Assembly (NCBI GenBank): GCA_963210315.1
Contig: OY723256.1
Coordinates: 2,404,324-2,468,323, forward strand
DNA length: 64,000 nt
Origin: Rhynchopus euleeides
Taxonomy: Eukaryota > Euglenozoa > Diplonemea > Diplonemida > Diplonemidae
Direction of reading: 5' to 3'
Position numbers and translations under genes: made by a program. Shown here piece by piece: positions 47,301 through 56,171 of this stretch. The notes beneath the pieces are model-generated. The model saw only the letters and a program-made list of their open reading frames with translations. It was not told where the DNA came from and did no database searches. The first letter of the stretch is position 1, and every line of letters starts with the position of its first letter.

Positions 47301-48328
47301 GTTGCCGCCGCGCCTTTCAAAGGCACGCTGCAGGCACTTAACATGAACGCCAAGAAGAATGATGACGGGGACACATTCTTCCACGCCGCTGCCCTGGTGA
47401 CCGACTTCAACACCCACGAGGGCCTGCGTGTGTTGGACAACGCGGTCTCTCTCACGACAGACCGCCTCGGCGCCTTGACGGCGATGTCCGACTCCCATAC
47501 CCCTGTGATGTACGCTTGTGAACACGAGAACTATTTTATTGCAGAGTTTTTTGTCAAAGTGGCGCACGATGCAGGGGGGCTCGACGGGCTGCTTCGGCTC
47601 CTCAGCATCCAGGATGATAAAGGTGCCACAGCCCTGCACTTGCTCGCGTCGGGGCGCGTCGCGGCACCGGATAACTTGCTGCGTCAGATGGCCGTGCCAT
47701 CGCTCTTGGATGCGAAGACAAAGAGTGGAAGGACGCCACTGCACTATGCAGCGTGCGGTGGGGACACATCGCATACGGAGACCCTGCTTTCGTGTGGCGC
47801 TGACCCAAACCAGCAGAACGAGGAAGGCGACGCACCCCTTCACGTTGCCGAGGATGCGAACGTGGTGGCCCTCCTCCTGGCACACGGTGCTGTGCCGACA
47901 GTGAAGAACAACGAAGGCTACCAACCGTTGGAGGCGATGCTGGTGCGGAAGAAGTCCAACTACAACGACCAGGACTATGCGGTATGCTTGACTCTCGGTG
48001 CCGTTCCCATGCCACACCACCACAGATTGCCGGCCTCCTGATGACGGTGGCCCCGTTGGAGAACAACTGCAGCGTGGTTGAGGCGATGGTGGAGCGGAAG
48101 ATGCGGCGTGCCCTTGGATTTGGCGGGGACGATGATCGATCCTCTGCCAACTCAGCGGTGACAAGCCAGGCTCTGTCAGGGGCCTTGGCCCGGTTGCACA
48201 GCCTGCAGAGTGCGCACCGCGGGGACGACGAGGAAGATGCTGAGGATGACGACGATTGGTTGGACGACTTCGATGATGACTTGCTGGACAGCGAAGACCT
48301 CAACGCTCTCTTGGATGACCTGACGTGA
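41337..48328 (+). CDS. Giant ankyrin protein with RanBP2 zinc finger and mono-ADP-ribosyltransferase domain
   Basis: Exons 41337-47981 and 48026-48328 give 2315 residues. Residues 46-65 match the RanBP2-type zinc finger exactly (W-x-C-x2-C-x3-N-x6-C-x2-C). Around 640-775 lies an R-S-ExE ADP-ribosyltransferase fold: YRG with Arg682, Y-S-S-T-S at 704-708, and RFAREAELLY with Glu747-x-Glu749, the signature of arginine-type mono-ADP-ribosyltransferases that transfer ADP-ribose from NAD+ to proteins. Residues 1001-1045 form a C1-like Cys/His zinc-binding segment, and 1198-1245 one leucine-rich-repeat-like unit. Ankyrin repeats run from about 1341 to 2215, followed by a very acidic tail (DDDDWLDDFDDDLLDSED). 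An in-frame ATG lies at 41292, but a CTTACTATAG acceptor at 41323-41332 falls between the two, so 41337 was preferred. The function inferred is a cytoplasmic or nuclear modifier using ankyrin repeats to hold targets. Confidence 0.85.
47982..48025 (+). other. Intron, 44 bp
   Basis: GTATGC..CACAG, phase 0. Removing it replaces an unrelated 19-residue end (stop at 48039-48041) by 100 residues continuing the last ankyrin unit and ending in an acidic tail. 44 bp is near the lower limit for spliceosomal introns. Confidence 0.75.
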
Positions 48329-48362
48329 AAAACGCTCCATCTGTGCGACCCCTTGTTAGTTA

Positions 48363-49076
48363 CCGTCACTCAAGTAATGTTGGTGGGGTAATAACCCACC
48401 AACTTCTACCAGAACCCCCAAATCCACCAAATTAGTACCCCACCAACATATTTACCCCACCAACAAATCTACCCCACCAATTTATTACCCCAATGCGCAT
48501 CGCTGACTACCGTTTTCGTGGCGAACGCCTCAGGAGCCTGGCTGATGGCTACGTTTTCCAGAAAATGCATCCGGCGTACGCGTGGGCGTGCGGCGCCTGC
48601 AAACGGCAGTCTATGTAGTACAAGAGACGGCCATGTCCGCACACCAAATCGGTCGTCAACCTCAGCAGCCTTCGAGCCTTCGAGTAGGTAATCGTACCTT
48701 TTGCACTTGTGCGCGAAGGAACCGTCTGTGAAAGGCAAGAGCAAAGGCCAGGGCTCAGCCTACTGGGTGGCCTACTGTGTGCTGAGAGACCTGGAATACC
48801 AGCCGTACGCAATTTCTGCGTACGCGTACGCAGCGCGGTTTCAGAAAGTGCGGACGGCGTACGCACATGCGTACGCGCAGTCGGGGTGGGTGGGCAGGGG
48901 GCTCCAAATCCCAGGTGCCAGAAAAAATCGCCAAGTACAACGCGCCCTGGGGTAATAATGTTGGTGGGGTAATAACCCACCAACTTTTTTCAGAGCCCCA
49001 AATCCACCAAATTAGTACCCCACCAACATATTTACCCCACCAATATTTTACCCCACCAACATAACTTGAGTGACGG
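48363..49076. mobile_element. TA-flanked TIR element, CCGTCACTCAAG ends
   Basis: CCGTCACTCAAGT at 48363-48375 recurs in inverse ending at 49076, and the match continues with ATGTTGGTGGGGTAA (one mismatch before it). TA flanks both ends. An 87-bp direct repeat starting AATGTTGGTGGGGTAATAAC lies at 48376-48462 and 48957-49043, and TTATTACCCCA / TGGGGTAATAA bound the central part (about 48481-48958). The centre has protein-like frames on both strands (+ from 48494; - 48744-48469) that I do not recognise, and GTACGC repeats near 48806-48876. No transposase was seen. It sits just 34 bp after the stop codon of the ankyrin-ADP-ribosyltransferase gene. Confidence 0.75.
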
Positions 49077-49598
49077 TAGTTGTGCGAGTCTGTTGTTGCA
49101 TTTGAGCCACGTGGCAGTGTATTCGGGCCTCACCTTGGTCCACTCCGATCACTGCCGTGCCTTTGCTCTTTTCGTTTTAGTTGTTGTTCTAGCACAGAAG
49201 GCCCGTGTTTTCAGAGTGACAAACTTCCTCGTCGGTTTGGATGATGCAGGAATCACACAACTTTACGGACCCCTGGTCCCCGCAGTGGTGGGAGCCACCC
49301 GGCACTCTCCCCCTGGCTCCAGCATTGCGGGGAAGGCGTCTGAGGCATGTTTGACCAGTTTTGTTCCTTCCGTTTGTGTGCGAGCCTGGCTGCATTGCAA
49401 TGCAGCGATTCATACACAGCTATCCTTTGTGAATCCGTGATTGGTAGTGGAGGCATTGGAAGCAGGCCCCCACAACAGCTCGTAGGGATACCGAATGAAC
49501 GAAGGGGCCGTGACAACGTGGTGACTCATGTTTATCATCAGAGTGAAGCCGAAAGTGTTGTCCCTTCCCACCGCTCCTTCAGGAACCTGACTGCCACC
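49077..49598. other. Intergenic between TIR element and ankyrin gene
   Basis: An in-frame open stretch from 49347 precedes the chosen start, but its composition changes at 49599. CCGCTCCTTCAG ending at 49581 is a likely splice acceptor. Confidence 0.45.
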
Positions 49599-50165
49599 AT
49601 GGCCGACGACGCGAATGTGCGAAGTGCGGATCGCGAGTTGTACGAGATGAGCAGGCGAGGCGACGTGGACAGTGTGACGGCACTGCTGCAGGGGGGTGCT
49701 GTGGCGGATTCGTACATTGACTACGCTGGTAAGGGGGCCTGCATGATGGCAGCCCAGCGGGGCCATCTCCCAGTCGTCAAGCTGCTTGTCGCGTCCCTTT
49801 CGCCCAAGGCAGCTCGCACCGCATTGACCCGCGATTGTGAAGGAGGTGAGACGTGCGTCGCTTTGGCTGCTGCTGGCGGCCACGTCGAGACGCTGAAGTA
49901 CCTTTTGTCTGAGGCTGGTGATGCGGTCACTCAACAGTTTCTTGCTGTACCCCTCTCGCTTGCTGCGTACTATGGGTGGCTGGTCTGTGTGCAGATGCTG
50001 CTGCAACATGGGGCTTCAGTGACCCAGCGTGATGAGGACGGCGTCACGCCTGCCGAAGTGGCGCGCGAGTACGGGCGCCACCCAAAGCAGAAGCGTCTCC
50101 CAAGACACGAAGCCACAGCAGCCTTTCTTGCATCCGAGCAGCGGAAGTGTGGGGCAAAGCTGTAG
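49599..50165 (+). CDS. Small ankyrin-repeat protein
   Basis: The protein has 188 residues with four to five ankyrin repeats: ELYEMSRRGDVDSVTALLQG (about 12-31), GACMMAAQRGHLPVVKLLVA, TCVALAAAGGHVETLKYLLS, PLSLAAYYGWLVCVQMLLQH and a C-terminal cap with DGVTPAEVARE. No other domain is present, so it is probably a protein-binding adaptor. The start at 49599 was chosen over the in-frame ATG at 49347 because it has a perfect context (GCCACCATGG) and lies 18 nt after a CTCCTTCAG acceptor-like site. It is 140 bp upstream of the EB1-like gene on the same strand. Confidence 0.8.
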   Translation: MADDANVRSADRELYEMSRRGDVDSVTALLQGGAVADSYIDYAGKGACMMAAQRGHLPVVKLLVASLSPKAARTALTRDCEGGETCVALAAAGGHVETLKYLLSEAGDAVTQQFLAVPLSLAAYYGWLVCVQMLLQHGASVTQRDEDGVTPAEVAREYGRHPKQKRLPRHEATAAFLASEQRKCGAKL

Positions 50166-50304
50166 ATGCACAGACGCAGCAGAACCCTGTCCTTCGTCCC
50201 ATTTTTTTGCAGCTTCCGCCATCACTGCCTTGATCTTGTCTTCCTTGCCTGCACACACCCACACCACACGACCAGATAAAACACCACACCGACTCCGACA
50301 CAAA

Positions 50305-51162
50305 ATGGGTCCCAAAAGAGACCGCGCAGCAAGCTTCAGCATGGATGTTTCGGCCTTCCAGGTCCCACGTGAGGAGGCCATCGCGTGGCTGAACAAGGCA
50401 CTGGATGTCACGTACGAGGACGTCGAGACGCTGTCGATGCGTGGTGCGGAGTGGTGTCAGCTTGTGCACCTGTGCACGACGCCCGAGGAGGGGATCATCG
50501 ACCTGTCCCGCGTCTACTTCGGAGCGAACCTGACCAGCACGGAGGTCGATGCTAACTATGCAGTCCTGCTGGAAGCCTTCTCGAACCTTGGTGTCCAGTG
50601 CGATTACGTGAGTGGTGACGAGACACTCACGCACCTCAAGCAAGGGTGGTACTCGCAGGCCATCGACCTACTGCACTTCATGCGGCACTTCTGCACGCAC
50701 ATGGGCGAGCCACTGTACTACCACCCCAAGCACGAGAGGGACGAGGTCGAGAAAGTTCGGCGTCAGCGGCAGCAGCAGGTTGTGAAGGAGGCCCCTGTGC
50801 GTGCCAACACAAACGCCGCCAACCGCCGCACCGCAGCACCGACCAGGCGCAAGGAGGCAGTGCCAACCCGCACCGAGAAGCGCCCACTCGCAGCGAGCAG
50901 GAACATCCCCGCCCCTGTGCCTGCAAAGAGGCGGGCTGTGGCCCCAGCGACGCCGACGCCGCCGATGGACCTCAAGGCGCGCAACAGCCTGACGGAGACA
51001 CGCGAGAAGTTGGCGCAGTCCGAGGGGCTCCTGACCATGCTGGCCACAAAGGTGGATACCGCTGTGAGCCAAACAGACAAGTACCTGCTGTCGCGCAGTG
51101 ATGTTCCCGCCGACGTGCGTGACGCCGTCATGAAGATCCTGACGTCTGCGCTGTCCTCGTGA
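50305..51162 (+). CDS. EB1-like microtubule plus-end-binding protein
   Basis: The protein has 285 residues. Residues about 18-130 form a calponin-homology domain of EB1 type: REEAIAWLNKALDV aligns with the family's RHDMLAWINESLQL, GAEWCQLVHL with GAAYCQFMDM, and VYFGANLTSTEVDANYAVL with VKFQAKLEHEYIQNFKIL, ending in F-M-R-H-F near the expected position. EB1 proteins recognise the GTP-cap region of growing microtubules and recruit other plus-end factors, including at basal bodies and flagellar tips. A basic Pro/Ala/Arg linker (about 140-230) would contact the tubulin lattice. The C-terminus (LTETREKLAQSEGLLTMLAT) may be a short coiled coil; the canonical EB-homology dimerisation motif is not evident, which is unusual. 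The first ATG after a stop-free leader was taken. Confidence 0.85.
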   Translation: MGPKRDRAASFSMDVSAFQVPREEAIAWLNKALDVTYEDVETLSMRGAEWCQLVHLCTTPEEGIIDLSRVYFGANLTSTEVDANYAVLLEAFSNLGVQCDYVSGDETLTHLKQGWYSQAIDLLHFMRHFCTHMGEPLYYHPKHERDEVEKVRRQRQQQVVKEAPVRANTNAANRRTAAPTRRKEAVPTRTEKRPLAASRNIPAPVPAKRRAVAPATPTPPMDLKARNSLTETREKLAQSEGLLTMLATKVDTAVSQTDKYLLSRSDVPADVRDAVMKILTSALSS

Positions 51163-51492
51163 GGGCACCAGAGGACCGTCGAGAGCCGTGGATGATAGAT
51201 GGCATAGATTTTTTTGGCTTTTTTCTTTGTTTGATTCTCTTGAGATAATAGCCCGGTAGATGCAAATCAAAAGAACTGAGAATAAGGCTGGGGCCACCGA
51301 CGCCCCGTCGTCGCACAGAACCACATGAGTCACGAACGTGAGGCTTCCAGCATTCCCACAACAGGCCAGGATGGCTGCCCCCCTGCCCCTTCCGCGCCCA
51401 CGGGGCTTTACTATTCTGCCGCCCACACGACTTGTGAGTGCCGTCGACACAACACCCATCCATTCACCCTTGCAGGCTCCACGCCGTACACA

Positions 51493-52148
51493 ATGGCTTC
51501 ACAACATAACCGGACGAGCAGCTATCGCGCACTCATCGATGGCAACAAGACGGTGGCCACAACCTTCGAGGAGGTGATGCACGAGAAGGTGATGGGTGCT
51601 GTGGATGAGGGCGAACGCAAGCCCCACGGCCTCCCACCCCCGGAGGTGCTGAACGAAGAGCTGAAGACGTTGAAAGTGAACCCGAGGAGCAAGAGTAGCA
51701 TTGCGGGTGCCAACAGCTCGACATTCCACATCTACAGGGCGAACAGGCGTGAGGTATGTTGCATGGCTGCCCATTTTGGCAACACCGCCAACACTCTCAT
51801 AGGAGCGGGAGCGGATCGAGCGAATGTACCAGAGTGCATCGAAGGAACAGGAGTCGAAGGATTTCCAGGAAAGGAAAAGAGTATGTCATCATGACTTCAC
51901 CGACCTACACGTTGCCACCACTACCCAACCAACAACAGCAACGTGAAGACGAGGAGGCCAGCAAGACGGCATCGCGCGCGTCAAAACGGCAGAAGAAGAA
52001 GGATGCAGCGGCAGAGAGGAAGAAGAAGGCCGCATCCGCAAAGGCGGCACCACAGGAGCTGGCTCCTCCTGGGCCGCCCGCAGCAGCAGCAGCAGCAGCA
52101 GCGGAGAAACCCGCAGAGCAGGCGGCGAAAGAAACAAAAGAGTCTTGA
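51493..52148 (+). CDS. PRKRIP1: PRKRIP1 homologue, spliceosomal protein
   Basis: Three exons, 51493-51753, 51803-51880 and 51939-52148, all phase 0, give 182 residues. The joined product has FHIYRANRREERERIERMY, spanning the first junction, then DFQERKRQREDEEASKTASR, spanning the second. It aligns with the PRKRIP1 (DUF1168) core FHVYRHLRRREYQRQDYMD and the lysine-rich helix after it (KRQKKKD). PRKRIP1 is a component of the catalytically activated spliceosome, where its long helix bridges U2 snRNP and step-II factors. The C-terminus is Lys/Ala-rich and low in complexity. The start ATG lies 17 nt after a CACCCTTGCAG acceptor-like site. The family match is continuous only when both introns are removed, which is strong support for the model. 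Confidence 0.85.
51754..51802 (+). other. Intron, 49 bp
   Basis: GTATGT..CTCATAG, phase 0, with CCAAC about 15 nt before the acceptor as possible branch site. Its removal restores the PRKRIP1 family alignment. Confidence 0.8.
51881..51938 (+). other. Intron, 58 bp
   Basis: GTATGT..CAACAACAG, phase 0, second intron of the PRKRIP1 homologue. The 26-codon exon between the two introns (51803-51880) is among the shortest possible to recognise by eye. Confidence 0.8.
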
Positions 52149-52373
52149 CATGGCCTGCAGGAAATTCTCGGTGCGGAGTGCCTTGCCCACTCCCACGTCA
52201 CCACCAACCTAGCCTCTTGGAAGCACGGTGTTGATCTTGTGGCACAGTGCCGCTCTCATGGTGACACAGATGCCACAGATGGCAGGCCCCTGCCCCCCAC
52301 CCCCCACCCGTGTTGCACTGCAGTTGTTCTTGTCAGTTCTTCTTTGCTACAACACAACCCCCTGGCAGGTAGG

Positions 52374-55300
52374 ATGACCCTGCCTGAAGTGAATCAGAGG
52401 GATAACCCCGTGCCCCGCCCTCCGGTGAAGCGGGCAGTCACCGCGGGGAAGGGGGCAGGCAGCCGCACTCTCGCGTACCTCTTTGGGGCAGGCTGGGAGC
52501 GTGACACGACATACCGAGCCGACTGTCTCCTCACACGTCCGCGGACCACCGAAGGGCGTCATGTCACGCCGTTTGCGAGTGCGCAGAGCTCCGACAAGGA
52601 GACGGAGAGGGAGCTGGTGAAGCAGATTCTGGCATCCGAAAAATGGCTGACCGACCCCAACTCCTTCCTGTCGTGTGTCGTGCGTGCCTCGACGAGCTTG
52701 CTCCGCCTTGCCAGCCAGGATGTGAAGACCGAAAACACGGCACCCCCGCCATCTGCCGTGCCCAAGAAGTTTTGGATCTACTCCGAGACGCCGCTGTGTC
52801 AGAGCTTGTCGCCGGAGCTGATTAGCGAAGCCGCATTTGACGAGAAGAGGAAACTGTGGCGCACCAAGGTGTTCCCTTCCGAGAAGCCTTCGGGACGGAC
52901 AGAGGTTGTGTTTCTTGCACACTCGATGGATCAGATGCTCAGTAACGTGGACGTCTCAGTAATCACACGGCCTGAGGAGTGTTTCGATCCGTCCAGCTCG
53001 ACTTTCAACGACACCTTCCGCAAGCTGCTCTCTGTCTACAACATCGGGTTTGCGGAGATCACGCGGCATGTGTACACCCAGTGTGTGGAGCGGGGTGTTT
53101 TTGTCGACAAAGTGCGCTGCCTGTACGTCGATCTTGCTAATAACTGCTTCGAAGTCATCACCTACCTTAAGAAGAAGCTTATTGCCGAGGCCAATGCGAG
53201 GAAGCTGGTGGAGCACAACCTACTGAAAGCGACTGAAGAGTCGACAGCAACAAAGTATGAAGTGATGATGCGTGATGGTGAGCTGAAGACACAGCAGCTG
53301 GAAATCGACACACTGCAAAAACGTCTCCGCGATCAGGTGGCGTTGGAGTTGCGGGAGGACCTGATGAAGCAGTTCATCCAGAATCAAGCTGAGCGCAATG
53401 CGATGATCCTGCAGCTCAACGAGAACACGCAGCACAGCGGTGCGCTTCTCCCCTCAGATGCCAATCCTCAGAAGCAACACGACCGCGATGACGAGCGGTT
53501 TGATGACATGTCGGACCAAGAGTTTTCGGACAGACACTCGCTCACAGCGCCAGATGCGAGGCCGTCTGTTTCACGTGCACACGACGTTCCCAAGACGGAG
53601 GCGGGCACACAGACTGAGAGCGATGACTGGGACCAACCCCTGATCGAGGCTTTGATGGAAGTCTGCCAATCCCTGAAAGACACCTCTTCTGTCACAGAGG
53701 ATATCACCCCGATGTACTCAGCGGTGTTGTTCAATTCTCCACTCGAGTCTGTGCGTGAGGCCGATGCGAGTCTCAAGGAAGTTGTGCATGACATCAAGAG
53801 TGAGAAGAGACAGAACACCGCGCCGAAGACCCAGCCTTTTGTTGTTCCAAAGAAGCTGGTGGCAAACGCTCTCTCTGAGTGCGGGGCCTGTCTCAAGGAG
53901 GTCAACATGCGCCTGTCTTCCCACCTGTCATCGCTGAAGACGAACGAAAAGACACAGAGGTCTGCAGAAAAATCTGAACGGAACCTCAGCAGGGTGAGGA
54001 GCGTGCGTGATGTCCCCGCTAAAAAAGAACTGCCCGCGAGGTCGAGTGAAATCGAGCTGTCGGCGCGCATGGCACTAACACCCCCGGACTCGCACTCCGT
54101 ATGCCCGCTGTGCATGAGGTCGCCCCCCCAGACAGTCGCCCCACCTGCCTCAAGCCGTGCACAGCGGCAGCAAGCCTCCCCTCAGGAGCACCGTGAGCCC
54201 GGCCACGACGCTGTTGTGCAGTGCGACTCCTGCGATTTCTCCCGTGTAGCAGAGCTCGAGACGAAGATGAAATCTTGTGAGGGGGATCTCCTGTCCATGA
54301 GCACAGGGACCGAGACCCTTGTGGCCGTGTGGCAGTCCAAGCTGCAGGACGCCGAGAAGCGGGCAACGGATCTCGAGAGGGATTTCAAGAAAGCGGTGAA
54401 GGAGCTGAAGGCTGCGATCGAAAAGAACGAAGAGTACGAAACCCGCTTGCGTAGCGACCGTGCCCTGCCGCGTGGGCAGGCCCAGCCCACTACCGAAGCA
54501 AGTGCGAATGGACTGGAGTGGGTCGACTCCGAATCCGACCCGGAGGAGTGCGACACGCGAAGTCCGGTGCGTCTCGGCAAACGTGACGAGGGGAAGAATG
54601 CAAGTTCCCACAGTTTGGTGTCTCAGCCTGCTTCCAAGGCTGGGAGCATAGTATTCACACGCCAGACGTCAGGCGTTGAGGACCCGTCCCGGCAAGCAGC
54701 CCCGTTCTCCTTCAAGAAGCAATTCCGACACGAGGTGTCCATTGAACTGCCGCCGGATCCAGACCTGATCTTGAAGGGAAACTCTGTAGTTATCAGCACC
54801 ACGGGGAGCCCTCGGTCGTCTGGGCGACGGCCGTCACCTCGTCTGACAGACGATGCGTCACGGAAGAAGTTCTCGATAACCATCGACCGGCCGTTGCAGG
54901 ATGCAGACAGGGGGTCGCCCGCCGGGTCGCCTGCTGGGGTGGAAGAACTCTCCAGCAGCTTTGCTGAGGCTGTTGTTGCGCCGCTTCAGGAGCCCCCGAC
55001 TGGAGAGGTCCCACAGGATCTCGTGGTATTCCTCCGGGGCCCCGCAGCACCGGACGCAACAGATGCAACAGAGAAGCCGCTCACAACGAAGCGCTCCGAC
55101 GTTTCCGTCACGCGCCGCCTGTCGAAGAAGTCGACACCCGTGGAGCGCCAGGCTGAGTTGGAAGCCGGGCGCCAAAAGCGCAGGGAGAAGCAGGCCTCCG
55201 AGAAGTTCGCGCTCATGTCACAGATTGTGTCCGGTACGTATCAGAGCAAGTCACTGCCGTGGGTGCTCAAGCAAGTGTCTTCGTTGTACAGGGCGAAGTA

Positions 55301-55969
55301 CACTGCGGATTTGTCGGTCTCAGGTATGCTGTGGCGAACATCAGGCTGTGTCCATCATCGCATATCACTTCAGGCATGACAAGAACATCTCTGGCAGAGT
55401 TCATGATCGATCGGATGCGGCAGCGACACGGTTCGAAGAAGATCTCCGACGAGCAGATCGGAATCATGGTGACGACGGTGAAGTCGCATGCACCAGCAGA
55501 TCCGCGCGTCGAGATGTTCTCCAAGTTTCTGAGTGGCGTTTATCCTCTTGCAAGCCTTGCAACGATGCTGCGCTATTCAAAGGCGATCGATGATGCGAAG
55601 GTCGGTCCTGATTACTCGAAGGGATCGGATGAGAATCCTGAACCAGGATTGGTTTCTCTCGTCCGCTGTCTCTTTGTTGTTGGGCAACTCGAGACTTGTG
55701 AAGAAACAATTATGTCGATCACCAAGCAGTGCCAAGCGGTTTCTGTGCCTGTCAGTCCTGGGAGCTTCCGCGCAGGCATGGCCAAAACAGGGTACGCCGT
55801 GAACGACATTCCGAAGATCGAGAGCCAATGGAAATGCGACTCACAGACATCCCACGATGCGGTGCGGAAAGTGGATTTCCTGCAGACCGTCACGGATCAT
55901 GCGATCGCAGCACTGCCAACCCCGCCCTCCTCCCCAACTAGCCCGATGACGCCCACCTTTATGGCGTAA
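52374..55969 (+). CDS. AXDND1-like axonemal dynein light chain domain protein
   Basis: Exons 52374-55323 and 55374-55969 give 1181 residues; Gly984 is split by the intron. Residues about 212-350 resemble the axonemal dynein light chain (p33) domain: FRKLLSVYNIGFAEITRHVY, then CVERGVFVDKVRCLY, matching the family's C-A-E-R-G-L-L-L-x-R-V-R-D-E, followed by a long helix with LKTQQLEIDTLQKRLRDQ. In a large protein this points to AXDND1 (axonemal dynein light chain domain-containing 1), a sperm/flagellar protein, and not to the small light chain itself. Two CxxC pairs (CPLC about 577, CDSC about 618) may bind zinc. Residues 625-700 form a coiled coil. The C-terminal domain (SLAEFMIDRMRQRHG.., RVEMFSKFLSG) is of a helical type I associate with other protist flagellar proteins. 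The start lies after CCCCTGGCAG at 52368. Confidence 0.65.
55324..55373 (+). other. Intron, 50 bp
   Basis: GTATGC..CACTTCAG, phase 1. Without it the frame ends 18 codons later at 55377-55379. With it the AXDND1-like protein gains a 197-residue C-terminal domain. Confidence 0.75.
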
Positions 55970-56171
55970 CATTTACACTAACACGAAGGTGGGAGTTCTG
56001 CGCACCTGTGCGTGTTTGCGCCTTGTTTGGACATCATCGAGCAGGCAGTTCCGGTTGTGTGTGTGGCCCCCCCCGAAACGAGCCTCTCCCTTCTTTGATT
56101 CTGATTTCTTTGCTGTTCTCTGCCTGTCGCCACACACCGCATGCACGATACAGCATTCAGCCACCTCAACA

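Noticed and set aside
46863-48164. 433-codon minus-strand frame opposite the ankyrin gene
   Set aside because: Shadow of the GC-rich third positions of the + strand gene; the ankyrin repeats on the other strand are unambiguous.
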